Assembly: GCF_003628305.1 (NCBI RefSeq) | Contig: NZ_RBZM01000010.1 | Coordinates: forward strand, 186,001 to 250,000 | Source of the DNA: Cohnella endophytica | GTDB lineage: Bacteria; Bacillota; Bacilli; Paenibacillales; Paenibacillaceae | DNA length: 64,000 bases | Reading direction: 5' to 3' | Shown: in pieces, positions 51,562 to 61,204 of the stretch | Layout of the letters: every line of letters starts with the position of its first letter | Position numbering within the stretch: the stretch's first letter is position 1 | Notes under the pieces: model-generated | What the model saw: the letters and a program-made list of their open reading frames with translations, nothing else | Told to the model about the DNA's origin: nothing | Database searches by the model: none | Translations under genes and position numbers: made by a program

Positions 51562-53667
51562 TCAGGAAATCAGTGGAGTCACGTTGCCGTACGAATAGAG
51601 CGTTAACCGGTGAAGCGCGCGCGTACAACCAACATATAGTAGCTTTGCGTCTTGTGGATTCAACGCGTATTGCCGTTCGCCCGCGTCGGCCACGAGGACG
51701 GCGTCGAACTCGAGTCCTTTAGCCAAGTAGACCGGAACGATCGTCACGCCGCCGCGGTATTGCGTTTGTCCCTCGGAAATCAGGTTCGCGTCGATGCCCC
51801 CCGCTTGCAGCTCCTCATGCAACCTGATGCAGGCTTCGTCCGTTCGGCCAATAATCGCGATCGTCCGCATGCCGCGTTCCCGGTTGTCCTCAAGGAAGGT
51901 CCGGATGAAAGGGAGGCGCTCCTCTTGATTGTCCAGTCGGACGATGTCTACGGGATCTCCGCTTCGGAACACCGGTACGGCGGGCGGAAGGCCCGTGTCG
52001 GTATGGGACAAGATCCGGTTGGCGAATTCGATGATCTCCAGCGTGGAGCGATAGCTCTGCTGGAGGACGTGGTAGGAATTGTGCTCGTCGTCGAATACGG
52101 CGGAAAGCTCCTCCCATCGCTGGACGCCGCGATAAGCGTGAATGCCCTGGGCCAAATCGCCGAGAATCGTGAACGACGGCTCGTTCATGAAAGCATTCAG
52201 CAGCGCGATCTGGAAGGGGGAGACGTCCTGCGCCTCGTCCACGACGACATGGTCGAAGATCAAGTTCTCGGCTCCGTTGAACCGATAATGGATCCAGACG
52301 AGCGCGGGCAAGTCTTCGGGCTGGACGTACCCCTTTTTCAAATAGGCTTGCGTCTCTTTAACGATCTTCCCTGGAATCGGCGTTGCGTCCGAGCCGGAGG
52401 AAGGGGGAGCGAACAAGCTCTTATAGAACTCGAGGGCATCCGCCTTAGGCAATTTGTTCGTATACGCCCGAAGCCGCTGCTTACCGGTCTTGCTCTTGTC
52501 TTTGCGGATTTTGGGGTCCCCGATCGTGTTCAATTGCATCTCCAGCCAACGGTTAATCCTTGCGGTTAACCGATCGCGGCGGGAAGCCAGCGAATAATGC
52601 CGATATTCGACCTCGAACCATTCGCGGATGACCTCGACGGACAACGCGCGGCCATCCCAAGCTTCGAAAGGCTGCATCTGTTCCCCGAGAAATTGCGATT
52701 CCAGCTCGGTCAACCGATCGTCGATCCATGCCTTGAACGCAAGAGAGCCTTTGAACCGGCCCGGCGTCTCGTCGTTGATCGCAGGACGCTTGCCCTCGAG
52801 CGAGAACCAGACATTGCCTTCCGTCGTTCCCGGCGCGAGCCGGACGTTGGCGTTCAGCCGGTCCGTCGCCCATTCCGCGAACGTCGTTTGCTTGACGTTG
52901 CCTACCCCGAGCTCCGGCAGAACGCCCGAGATATAATCGAGGAACATCGTATTCGGCGCGAAAATAACCATCCGCTCCGCTTTGATCTGCTGTTGGTATT
53001 GATAGAGGAGAAAAGCCAGCCGGTGCAGCGCGACCGTCGTTTTCCCCGAGCCTGCGGCCCCTTGGATAATCAACGCCTTATACCTCGGAGCGCGAATGAT
53101 CTGATCCTGCTCGGCTTGGATCGTGGATACGATATCGCGAAGCCGGTTATCTTTTTTGTCGCCCAGCTTGTAGAGGAGGAATTCGTCGTTGAGACCGATG
53201 TTGTCGCCTCCGCGCTCGTAGCTGTCCACGACTCTCTGAAGCTCGCGGTCGCGAATGGATAAGTTGCGCTTGAGGTGAACGTCGCCGCCTATGATCCCTT
53301 CGGGCGCTTCGTATTCCACGGGCGCTTCCCCGCCGGTGAAGGAATAAAAGAGGCTGGCGACGGGCGCCCTCCAATCGATGACGTACGGTTCGCCCGTCTT
53401 CTTAAGGTCCATGCCTCTTTTGCCGATGTACAGCGGTTGGGGCTCCGTCTTGCCGTCTTCTCGGAAGTCTAGCCGTCCGAAATAAGGGTCATTGTTAAGC
53501 AACGCCAGCCGTTGGCGGCTTTCTTCCCTTTTTTCCTCCAGCAGCTGCTCGGTGAAATCCTGCCCCCGGTAGACGGGGCCGATGTCGGAGCGTTGCCGAT
53601 CGATCTCCTCGAACGTATCTTGAAGCCTGCGATTTTCTTCCCGGTATTGCGGGGTCTGTTGATCCAT
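51562..53667 (-). CDS. helD: RNA polymerase recycling helicase HelD
   Basis: 701 residues. A long N-terminal coiled coil (about 1-60) precedes a UvrD/Rep-type superfamily 1 motor: Walker A IIQGAAGSGKTTVALHRLAF near 200, motif II DHVVVDEAQDVSPFQ, motif III FTILGDLAQGIHAY, motif IV QSYRSTLEIIEFANRIL and the C-terminal KGLEFDAVLVADAGERQYAL. HelD enters the RNA polymerase channels with its two arms and uses ATP to release stalled polymerase from nucleic acid. Length and arms fit the Bacillus class I type rather than UvrD or PcrA. Confidence 0.93.
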   Translation of the reverse strand: MDQQTPQYREENRRLQDTFEEIDRQRSDIGPVYRGQDFTEQLLEEKREESRQRLALLNNDPYFGRLDFREDGKTEPQPLYIGKRGMDLKKTGEPYVIDWRAPVASLFYSFTGGEAPVEYEAPEGIIGGDVHLKRNLSIRDRELQRVVDSYERGGDNIGLNDEFLLYKLGDKKDNRLRDIVSTIQAEQDQIIRAPRYKALIIQGAAGSGKTTVALHRLAFLLYQYQQQIKAERMVIFAPNTMFLDYISGVLPELGVGNVKQTTFAEWATDRLNANVRLAPGTTEGNVWFSLEGKRPAINDETPGRFKGSLAFKAWIDDRLTELESQFLGEQMQPFEAWDGRALSVEVIREWFEVEYRHYSLASRRDRLTARINRWLEMQLNTIGDPKIRKDKSKTGKQRLRAYTNKLPKADALEFYKSLFAPPSSGSDATPIPGKIVKETQAYLKKGYVQPEDLPALVWIHYRFNGAENLIFDHVVVDEAQDVSPFQIALLNAFMNEPSFTILGDLAQGIHAYRGVQRWEELSAVFDDEHNSYHVLQQSYRSTLEIIEFANRILSHTDTGLPPAVPVFRSGDPVDIVRLDNQEERLPFIRTFLEDNRERGMRTIAIIGRTDEACIRLHEELQAGGIDANLISEGQTQYRGGVTIVPVYLAKGLEFDAVLVADAGERQYALNPQDAKLLYVGCTRALHRLTLYSYGNVTPLIS

Positions 53668-53744
53668 ACTGATTAGAGCCTCCTAGCGCAAACGTGCGAT
53701 GAATAATGACTTTACTTATTTTGACGCATTTCGAGAAAAAACAA

Positions 53745-53773
53745 TAGACTTATGTTTTCCGGTTTGTTATGAT
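53745..53773 (+). promoter_or_regulatory. Sigma-A promoter candidate for ywhD
   Basis: TAGACT (-35) and TATGAT (-10) are 17 bp apart. The LexA-like palindrome lies about 28 bp downstream of the -10 box. Confidence 0.5.
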
Positions 53774-53801
53774 GTTGAGTACAGGATTGCCTAAAACACC
53801 T

Positions 53802-53815
53802 AGAACATACGTTCT
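53802..53815. promoter_or_regulatory. LexA/DinR-box-like palindrome
   Basis: AGAACATACGTTCT fits the Bacillus SOS box CGAACRNRYGTTYC at all core positions and differs only at the two outer bases. It lies between helD and ywhD. One such core match is expected by chance in a window this long, so this is tentative. Confidence 0.4.
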
Positions 53816-53909
53816 CCTATAAATTCAAGCATTAAGAAGCGGGTAAGGCCTTGATTTCGAGGGGCCCGGGCCGGTTTTTTTCATATCTAAGGACATACGG
53901 AGGTTGAAC

Positions 53910-54413
53910 ATGGATAATCAGGACAAACCGGTCGAGAAAAAGAAGTTATCCCTGAACGTTGTCAGCAATAAGGAACATAGAGGATTCGGAGCGGGTTCGA
54001 TCGACCTGAGCCAAGTCGCTTGCGTAATCATCGACGAAGGCGAAGCCTACATCGACGTAGGCGCGATGCATGCGAAGAGCAAGATCGAGAAGGGCATTAA
54101 GTTCTCGCCGGACAAGTCGCTCGTTCCGAACGGACGTTCCGCATGGATCGTCTGGGTGGCCGTCGACCGCAACGAAACGGGATCGTATTACGCGGGGGCA
54201 ACTTCTTGCGAGATGCTGATTGACACGGAAGCGAGGAAAGGTTGGAAAATCCTTCCCGATCATGTGAACCGCCTCGACGCTTCGATTAAGCGCAAGTATA
54301 TGCTGGACAATATCGGACCGGTAGAGAAGGCGGCGTTAAGCAAGCTGCTGATCGAGCACAATTCGGAGTGGTGGGATAACTCGCCGCAGGCTTTGAAGGA
54401 CTTGTTGGCTTAA
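53910..54413 (+). CDS. ywhD: YwhD-family protein
   Basis: 167 residues from the ATG at 53910, with GGAGG six bases upstream; a TTG two codons earlier is less likely. The central part reads FGAGSIDLSQVACVIIDEGE, YIDVGAMHAKSKIEKGIKF and YYAGATSCEMLIDTEARKG, ending with LLIEHNSEWWDNSPQAL. This agrees with my recollection of the YwhD family of Bacillales, small soluble proteins with no proven role. It stands alone between helD and the sensor kinase gene. Confidence 0.78.
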   Translation: MDNQDKPVEKKKLSLNVVSNKEHRGFGAGSIDLSQVACVIIDEGEAYIDVGAMHAKSKIEKGIKFSPDKSLVPNGRSAWIVWVAVDRNETGSYYAGATSCEMLIDTEARKGWKILPDHVNRLDASIKRKYMLDNIGPVEKAALSKLLIEHNSEWWDNSPQALKDLLA

Positions 54414-54451
54414 ATTAAGATCAAGAACAACGAAATATCATCGATTGCGAA

Positions 54452-54487
54452 CGCATCTCCGGGCAATGTTTCCGGAGGTGCGTTTTT
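54452..54487 (+). terminator. Intrinsic terminator after ywhD
   Basis: CGCATCTCCGG pairs with CCGGAGGTGCG (one T-G pair) around a 9-base loop and is followed by five T residues. Confidence 0.88.
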
Positions 54488-54598
54488 ATTTGCGCGGACG
54501 ACGGATAGTCGGGCCGGGACTTTTGAGAGATTTATGAGAGAGGAATGTCGTACAATGAAAAAAGAATGAAGATCGGCTTGTACGGAGGAGAGATACGC

Positions 54599-57500
54599 TT
54601 GAAAGTGTTGGGAATGCGTAACGCGTTCGGCATCGTCGGATTCTCGGCGCTCGCGCTCGCGTTGTTTATAGGAATATTTCATCTGTCTCGGCCTCCCGCG
54701 GATTCGCCGAAAGCAAAATCGGGCGTGCTCGACCTATCCGGTTGGAACTTCAAGGAGCAGGGCTTGGCCCATTTGAATGGCGAATGGGAATTTTATGGGG
54801 GAAAGTTGCTCGAACCGGGCGATTCTATTAATCCCGACATGCCGGCTCCGGTCTATTCGAATGTACCCGGCACATGGAAGGGCAACAATGAAAATGCCGG
54901 AATTCCCCGCAAAGGGTTCGGAACTTACCATTTGAAAGTTCTGCTGCCCGAAGCGGAGGGCATGTACGGACTGAAAATCCATAGCATCCGCATGTCCCAC
55001 CGCTTATACGTCAATGGCGCGTTGATCGGTTCAAGCGGCAATCCGGCAGCGGAGCCGTCCGCCCACGAGCCGGGAAATACGCCGTATAGCGCTTTCTTCC
55101 AAACGGACGGTAAGGCCATCGACGTCGTGCTTCAGATCGCCAACTTCGAGTTCGTGACCGGAGGCGTCGTCAGCGCGATTCAATTCGGGCTTCCGGAGGA
55201 CATCGCGTTCAAGAGCGGCATTCAACTCGGCACCGATATCGCATCCGTCTTCGTTCTGGGAATGTTCGGCGCGTATCAGCTCAGCTTCAATTTTATCCGC
55301 AAAAGGGAAAAGACGTATTTGTTCGGAGGGCTGTATTTATTCGCGTTAGTCCTTGTTCAATTGTTCTACGGGGAGAAAATCGCGCTCCGGGTCTGGCCGG
55401 GAATCCCATTCGAAATGGCGTACAAGCTGTTGGAGCTCGCGCAAATATCCTCCATGGCGCTGATCTTCTTGTTCTACGCTTCGATCGACACGCGGATCCT
55501 TAAGGGAAAGACGCTTGCGGTATTGCTGGCTCCGTATTTTCTGTACATGGCCGGATTGTCGGTCGTTCCATACTCGGCACTGGTCGAGGTGAAAGGGTAC
55601 TTGTTCGTGTATGCGAGCGTCTTAATGCTGTTTATTTTATTCCGGCTGCTTATGTTGTTCATTAGCGAGCTGAAAAAACCGAACGGGCGAAGAGAGCTGG
55701 CGTTGTTCATCGGGGGTAGCTTGTCTCTCCTCGTCTTTCTCGTGGACGGTACCTTGTATTCGGAAAGCATCGTGTCCGACGACCTGATCTCGAAGGGTGC
55801 GCTCGTCTGCTTCATCGTCTTGACGAATATCATGCTGGCGTTAAGATTCGGTCGCGCATTAAAAGAAACCGAGCAACTGGCACGCCAACTCGCTGCGTCC
55901 AACCGGAGGAAGGACGAATTTCTAACGATGACGTCCCACGAGCTGCAGACGCCGCTCCACGGGATTTTGAATTTATCGGCGGACGTGCTCGCCGACGGGG
56001 AGGCTCCTCCGTCGGACCGTCACCGCAAGCAGCTCGGTCTCATTCGCGATACTTCGATTAAGCTATCTATGATCGTTCGCGACTTGGTAGACGTAACGCG
56101 TCTCAAGCATGACGAATTGCGTCTGGAGACGACGGCTGTCGACGTTAGGGTTACGACTCAGATTGTTTGCGACGTTCTTCGCTTCGAGCTTGGCGGCAAA
56201 AATATTACGTTGGACAACCGGGTCGACGAAGGCGTCGGCGTCGAAGCGGACGAAAACAGGCTGTTGCAGGTGCTTTATAATCTCGTGCAGAACGCGATCA
56301 AGCATACGGAGAGAGGCACGATTCGGATTTACTCGATATCGGAAGGAGAGTTCGAGCGTATCGTCGTCGAAGATACGGGAGTCGGCATCCCTCAGGCCGA
56401 TCGGGAGAAGGTGTTCGGCTACTTCGAACAGCTCGAGTTACCGTCTGGCAGAGGCCGGCATGCAGGCATGGGAGTCGGCTTGTATATCAGCAGAATGCTA
56501 GCCGAACGGATGAGTGGAAGCTTGGCCGTCGAATGGTCGGAGCTCGGAAGGGGCACGCGCATGGCGCTCGTCTTGCCTTCTTCGGAACTCCCGAGTTCCG
56601 AGCGGGAATCGGCCGCTTCGCTCGAGGTGCCGGCTGCCCAGAATCGCGAGGATGCGTTCTCGGACGTACTAGGCCGCCCGGGGGCAACGGTGCTGATCGT
56701 CGACGACGAGGCCTCCAATATTCACGCGTTGCTAAGCATCTTAAAGCGGCATGATTACAACGTCGTGACGGCATTCTCCTCCCGCGAAGCCGCGGAGAAG
56801 CTCGTTCGGCATCCGGAGATCGATCTGGTCGTCCTGGACGTGATGATGCCGGCCGAATCCGGCATCGAGCTATGCCGCTCGATTAGAAGAAGGCGGTCGA
56901 TATTGGATTTGCCGATACTGTTCGCCACGGTGAAGGATTCCCCTTACGACATCGCGCTGGGTTTCGGGGCAGGCGCGAACGATTACGTGACGAAGCCATT
57001 CGAAGGGGAGACGCTCCTTGCTCGAATCCATACGCTTCTGGCGATGAAATCCGCGCTCAAGGAAGCGATCCGTAACGAGCAAGCATTCCATCAGGCGCAG
57101 ATTAAGCCTCATTTTCTATATAACGCGCTTAGCGGCGTCATTTCTTTCTGTTACACCGACGGAGAGAGAGCCGCATACTTGCTGACGATGCTGAGCCAAT
57201 ATCTTAGGCACATTCTGGATATGGACAGGGATACGTCCTATGTGCCGTTGCATCAGGAATTGGAATTGGTCGAGGCTTACGTCGAGATCGAGAAGGCGAG
57301 GTTCGAGGATAGCTTCGAATTTCGGCTTGAGGTCGACGATGCTGTTATCCATGAACGGATTCCATCTCTTTGCATCCAGCCGTTCGTCGAGAATGCGATC
57401 AGACATGGCTTGTTCGAGAAGGAAAACGGGACCGTGTCGCTGCGAATCGACGAGGGAGACCGGTATTTGAAAGTGACCGTCGAGGACGACGGCATCGGCA

Positions 57501-57709
57501 TTCCGGACGACTTAGCGTACCGGTTGGCGAACGGGGACGGACTCGAGGGAAGCATCGGCATCGCGAATATCCGTAAGCGGTTGGCAGCGGTGCCTGGCGC
57601 GAGCTTGCAGATCGACTCGGACGTCGGACGGGGCACGAAGGTGACGATGTACTTGCCGATTTTCGGACTGAACGAAGAGCGTAGGAACGGAAAGGAGGAA
57701 CTGGAATGA
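54599..57709 (+). CDS. Hybrid sensor kinase with two kinase cores (7TMR-DISM type)
   Basis: 1036 residues from a TTG at 54599, with GGAGGAG eight bases upstream; ATGs at 54545 and 54566 have no site. Order: signal helix (about 8-28), extracellular beta-sandwich (about 45-200, GTYHLKVLLPEAEGMYGLKI), seven-helix 7TMR-DISM region (about 210-425), HisKA with H447 in TMTSHELQTPLHG, first HATPase (VGIPQADREKVFGYF), receiver with D747 in VVLDVMMPAESG, then a YesM-type second kinase with H838 in KPHFLYNALSGVISF and its own HATPase (GIGIPDDLAYRLANG). Stop overlaps the next start (ATGA). Signal unknown. Confidence 0.92.
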   Translation: MKVLGMRNAFGIVGFSALALALFIGIFHLSRPPADSPKAKSGVLDLSGWNFKEQGLAHLNGEWEFYGGKLLEPGDSINPDMPAPVYSNVPGTWKGNNENAGIPRKGFGTYHLKVLLPEAEGMYGLKIHSIRMSHRLYVNGALIGSSGNPAAEPSAHEPGNTPYSAFFQTDGKAIDVVLQIANFEFVTGGVVSAIQFGLPEDIAFKSGIQLGTDIASVFVLGMFGAYQLSFNFIRKREKTYLFGGLYLFALVLVQLFYGEKIALRVWPGIPFEMAYKLLELAQISSMALIFLFYASIDTRILKGKTLAVLLAPYFLYMAGLSVVPYSALVEVKGYLFVYASVLMLFILFRLLMLFISELKKPNGRRELALFIGGSLSLLVFLVDGTLYSESIVSDDLISKGALVCFIVLTNIMLALRFGRALKETEQLARQLAASNRRKDEFLTMTSHELQTPLHGILNLSADVLADGEAPPSDRHRKQLGLIRDTSIKLSMIVRDLVDVTRLKHDELRLETTAVDVRVTTQIVCDVLRFELGGKNITLDNRVDEGVGVEADENRLLQVLYNLVQNAIKHTERGTIRIYSISEGEFERIVVEDTGVGIPQADREKVFGYFEQLELPSGRGRHAGMGVGLYISRMLAERMSGSLAVEWSELGRGTRMALVLPSSELPSSERESAASLEVPAAQNREDAFSDVLGRPGATVLIVDDEASNIHALLSILKRHDYNVVTAFSSREAAEKLVRHPEIDLVVLDVMMPAESGIELCRSIRRRRSILDLPILFATVKDSPYDIALGFGAGANDYVTKPFEGETLLARIHTLLAMKSALKEAIRNEQAFHQAQIKPHFLYNALSGVISFCYTDGERAAYLLTMLSQYLRHILDMDRDTSYVPLHQELELVEAYVEIEKARFEDSFEFRLEVDDAVIHERIPSLCIQPFVENAIRHGLFEKENGTVSLRIDEGDRYLKVTVEDDGIGIPDDLAYRLANGDGLEGSIGIANIRKRLAAVPGASLQIDSDVGRGTKVTMYLPIFGLNEERRNGKEELE

Positions 57710-58794
57710 AGCTTTACAAAGCTATAATCGTGGACGACGAGAAACCCGTTCTCCGGTTGATGACTCACGTAATCGGGATGAACGGGAGATATTCGGTAGC
57801 GGGAACGTACGCGAATCCGCTCGAAGCGCTGGAAGCGGTCGGTACGCTCGTTCCCGACGTCGCGTTTCTCGATATCGAGATGCCGAAGCTGAGCGGCTTG
57901 GAACTCGCTCGCAAGATCGTCGAAACGTCTCCGCGAACGAGAATCGTATTCTCGACCGCTTATCGCCATTACGCGCTCGACGCGTTCGACGTGAACGCCG
58001 TCGATTATGTCCTGAAGCCGGTAACGCCCGCGGCGATCGCGAGAGTAACGGCGCGTTTGGACGAACTGCAGCCCGCGGAGCCGGAAGTTTCGGTCGAGCG
58101 CAGGGAGCGCGGAACCTCAATTCGTTGCTTCGGCGCTTTCGAAGCGAGGAACGCGAAGGGAAAACTCGTCCGTTGGCCAACGCGCAAGACGGAGGAATTG
58201 TTCGCCTATTTGCTCTGCCACCCGGACCGGGAGATCGGCAAGTGGCGTCTTGCGGACGCCATCTGGCCGGAGTTGGACGAAGAGCGGGCGATGAACAATC
58301 TGTATAATACGGTATACCGGCTGAAAAAAGTGCTGAAAGAGCAAGGAATCGAGATGGACGTCCATAAGACGCAGGACGGGTATTCTCTCGATACGGGAGG
58401 ATTGGCTTATGATTTGACGGCGTTCCAACGGTCGGCGTCGTCGGATGCGGGGATGGCTGGACATTCCTTGGAAGAGGACATCTGCTCGGCTTATCAAGGC
58501 AAACTGTTGGAGACTAAGGATTATAGCTGGAAAGCTTCGCTCGCGGAAGTATACGGCAGACAACACGAGACGGCAGCGCGCGGCCTCGTGTCGCGTCACT
58601 TTACGATGGGCGAGTGGGAACAGGCCGAGAGCAGGCTTCTTGCCTACTTGGTTATTGAACCGCTCGATGAGCGGATGAACAGATTGCTGTTCGAAGTCTA
58701 TGAACGGAGAGGATTCGCGGACAAAGCCCGCAAGCACTTTGCGACTTTCGCAGCTGCTTACCGTACGGAGTTCGGCGAGGAGCTGACAATATAG
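57706..58794 (+). CDS. Response regulator with BTAD output
   Basis: 362 residues. Receiver at 1-120 with D10/D11, phospho-acceptor D56 in FLDIEMPKLSG and Lys in YVLKPVTP; winged helix at about 135-215 (PTRKTEELFAYLLCHPDREI, NNLYNTVYRLKKVLKE); BTAD at about 225-362 (EEDICSAYQGKLLETKDYSW, MNRLLFEVYERRG). The ATG overlaps the kinase stop, so it is the partner of the double-kinase sensor. It would regulate transcription after phosphorylation. The targets may be distant; a terminator follows immediately. Confidence 0.93.
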   Translation: MKLYKAIIVDDEKPVLRLMTHVIGMNGRYSVAGTYANPLEALEAVGTLVPDVAFLDIEMPKLSGLELARKIVETSPRTRIVFSTAYRHYALDAFDVNAVDYVLKPVTPAAIARVTARLDELQPAEPEVSVERRERGTSIRCFGAFEARNAKGKLVRWPTRKTEELFAYLLCHPDREIGKWRLADAIWPELDEERAMNNLYNTVYRLKKVLKEQGIEMDVHKTQDGYSLDTGGLAYDLTAFQRSASSDAGMAGHSLEEDICSAYQGKLLETKDYSWKASLAEVYGRQHETAARGLVSRHFTMGEWEQAESRLLAYLVIEPLDERMNRLLFEVYERRGFADKARKHFATFAAAYRTEFGEELTI

Positions 58795-58832
58795 GGGGGT
58801 AACAGAATTATCTGGCGCTCGCCCCGCAATGC

Positions 58833-58872
58833 CGAAACCCACCTGGCGGTTGATTGCCGCAGGTGGGTTTCG
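58833..58872. terminator. Bidirectional terminator
   Basis: CGAAACCCACCTG pairs perfectly with CAGGTGGGTTTCG around a 14-base loop, between the BTAD regulator and the convergent ABC permease gene. Confidence 0.85.
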
Positions 58873-58899
58873 TGTGCTTTGCGTTAGTATGCGGGAAGT

Positions 58900-60060
58900 C
58901 TATACGAACGACTTCGTATCGTTATTGCGGGCGAAACGGTAGATCGCGATTAACGAGAAGGCGGCGGCGAAAGCGAACAGGATGCCGACGTTTAAGCCCA
59001 AGCTTCCGAGGCCTTCCCCGTTCTGGAGCTTCTGCAACGAGTCGAGCAACCAATGCTGCGGGAGGAAGCTCGCGATTTTGTTGACGGACTCCGGCATAAT
59101 ATTGGCCGGGAAGAAACAGCCGGACAGCAGGCAAGTCGGCGTAAGGATCAGATTCTGCAGCGCGCTGGCGCTGGAGCTGCTTCTGGCGAAAGCGACGATG
59201 AGCAGCGACAAGCCGATGGCGGCCAGCCCGAACAGCAAGAGGAGAGAAAGCATCTGAGCGAACGGGATGCCGGAATCGACTTTCAACACCGTCTTCATGA
59301 CGAATAACGCAACGACGATCTGCATGAGCAGAATAAGGATGTTAACGGCTACGTTAGAGAGCACGTAGGATCTCGCCGATATTGGAGAAGACATCAGGCG
59401 CAGGAACGTACGGTTTTCCTTTTCCTTCAAGATTAGCTCGGTCAGGTTTGCCGCGGAGAACAGCATAAACGTAATGAGATAACCGATCGATTGGTAGGTC
59501 ATGTCTTTCTTGTTGGAAGTATCCTTTACCGCTTCCGTATGGAATTGGAACGGCTTCTTCGCGTAAGCGGCATAGATCGCGTCGAAAGCCGCGGAGTCGC
59601 CATGGGTTTGCTTGCCGATCGCGGCGACGTTGCCGACGTAACCTTGAAGGAGCGCTTTGACGTACGCGGTGACTTGGGCGCCCTTGACGGAGACGAGCGT
59701 CAATTGCTCCGGATCGGGGTTGCCGTTCTTCAGCGCGTCGGAGAAGCCTTCGCCGATGACGAGCCCGCTATCGAGCTTGCCGGCGGCGATATCGCTTCTT
59801 AGCGCCTGCTCGTCGTCCGTCATCGTTACTTTGACATTGTTCAAGCTTTGCACGAACCGGATCGCGTCTTGGGAGAGCGTCTGATCCCCGTCGTGGTTAG
59901 CGATGCCTATCCGCAGCGTTCCGTTGCTCGCGTTGCCATAGAGCAGCATGGAGAGCACGATGCCGCAGATCGGTAATCCGAAGTAGACGATCCAGCTTCT
60001 CTTATTGCGGAAAGTATTCGTTAACGTTTTGCGAATTAACCAAGCCATGTCCTTCAGCAT
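58900..60060 (-). CDS. ABC-2 type permease (LnrN-like)
   Basis: 386 residues from the ATG at 60060; longer in-frame starts overlap the upstream permease. Layout of an ABC-2 permease: one N-terminal helix (about 22-42), a large extracellular loop (about 43-205), then five helices, including IGYLITFMLFSAANLTELIL and LNLGVGILF-like endings. Conserved CFFPANIMPE is typical. Third gene of an ATPase-permease-permease unit behind a two-component pair, the order seen for linearmycin resistance lnrLMN (yfiLMN) of B. subtilis. Exported substrate is inferred only. Confidence 0.88.
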   Translation of the reverse strand: MLKDMAWLIRKTLTNTFRNKRSWIVYFGLPICGIVLSMLLYGNASNGTLRIGIANHDGDQTLSQDAIRFVQSLNNVKVTMTDDEQALRSDIAAGKLDSGLVIGEGFSDALKNGNPDPEQLTLVSVKGAQVTAYVKALLQGYVGNVAAIGKQTHGDSAAFDAIYAAYAKKPFQFHTEAVKDTSNKKDMTYQSIGYLITFMLFSAANLTELILKEKENRTFLRLMSSPISARSYVLSNVAVNILILLMQIVVALFVMKTVLKVDSGIPFAQMLSLLLLFGLAAIGLSLLIVAFARSSSSASALQNLILTPTCLLSGCFFPANIMPESVNKIASFLPQHWLLDSLQKLQNGEGLGSLGLNVGILFAFAAAFSLIAIYRFARNNDTKSFV

Positions 60061-60062
60061 AA

Positions 60063-61190
60063 TTAGAAAGCCTCCTTTTTGCGCATGGATACGACGGCGA
60101 TGAAGAGGCAAGCGGCGGCGATGCCCACATTCAGTCCGATGGCCGGCCACGCGGCGCCAAGGTCGCCGTTATAGATGATTTTCGTTAACGCTTGATTCGC
60201 CCAGCGGAGCGGCGACAGGTCGGAGATGAAGCCCATGAACGACTCTCCCGAATTTCCGAGCGGGAAGTAAGCGCCGCCGATGAACGAAGAAATCTGCGTG
60301 AAGATCATGACGATGGAGCGGGCGGAATCGCCTTTCCAATAGCTGAGGACAAGGCCCAAGCTGACGGCCAGCATGACTTCCGTTACGAGAACGACGAGCA
60401 CGATGCCGAGATGATTGCCCCAATCGGCTTGAAAGACGAATTTGCTGACCAACATGACGGCGAATACGAGCAAGATGTTGATAACGGTACATCCGATGAC
60501 CTTGCCCGCGAAAATCTCTCCTTTGCTTACCGGCGAAGCGATCATGCGGACGATGGTGTTGCGCTTTTTCTCGACCCAGAACAGCAAAGTGCCGGAGATG
60601 GACGCATAGAGAGCGATCATCGTCGTCATCGCCATCGCGTAATAATCGATGGAGCCCGGCTGTTTATCCGCGATCAAAGACGTTTCCTTCACGTATTTCG
60701 CGGCGGAGTCGTTCGCGTCCCGGATGATGCCTTCCGCCAGGGAAGGATCCGTCGCCATGGCTGCCGCGGCCAGATTGTATTTGTCGGCGAACGCGGTGAG
60801 CATGCCCTGCAGGATATTGCTTTCGATCGTCTTCTTGCTGCTGCCGTAGTAAGCGATGCCTTGATCGCCGACCTCGGCGTAGGCGGCATAATGGTTTGCG
60901 CTAATTTCTTGTTTGCCGTCGACGCCTTTCTCGATCGGCACGGAGACAATGCCTTCCTTTTCGATCGCTTGCGAGAAGCTTTGCCAGAACTGCGTCAGCT
61001 GCTTGTCGGCAATGTCGCTTTTGTACAAAAGCTTAAGGTCTCCCACGGGCGTCGTGCTGGAGAAAGCGTTGGAGAGGGCCGTACCGAGAATGAGCATAAG
61101 GATGATAGGGAAGAGGAGCATGAAGGTAAAGGTTCTTTTGTCACGGAGGGTCGTCTTGATTTCCTTAAGCGCGATAATCAGAATGTTCAT
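60063..61190 (-). CDS. ABC-2 type permease (LnrM-like)
   Basis: 375 residues, same design as its neighbour: helix at about 20-40, an extracellular loop to about 185, then five helices. The N-terminal LKEIKTTLRDKRTFTFMLLF and the GGAYFPLGNSGESFMGFISD box are typical of the family. The two permeases probably form a heterodimer with the ATPase. Its stop lies 2 bp from the start of the following permease gene, and it starts 14 bp after the ATPase stop. Confidence 0.9.
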   Translation of the reverse strand: MNILIIALKEIKTTLRDKRTFTFMLLFPIILMLILGTALSNAFSSTTPVGDLKLLYKSDIADKQLTQFWQSFSQAIEKEGIVSVPIEKGVDGKQEISANHYAAYAEVGDQGIAYYGSSKKTIESNILQGMLTAFADKYNLAAAAMATDPSLAEGIIRDANDSAAKYVKETSLIADKQPGSIDYYAMAMTTMIALYASISGTLLFWVEKKRNTIVRMIASPVSKGEIFAGKVIGCTVINILLVFAVMLVSKFVFQADWGNHLGIVLVVLVTEVMLAVSLGLVLSYWKGDSARSIVMIFTQISSFIGGAYFPLGNSGESFMGFISDLSPLRWANQALTKIIYNGDLGAAWPAIGLNVGIAAACLFIAVVSMRKKEAF

Positions 61191-61204
61191 GGCGTTCTCC
61201 TCCT

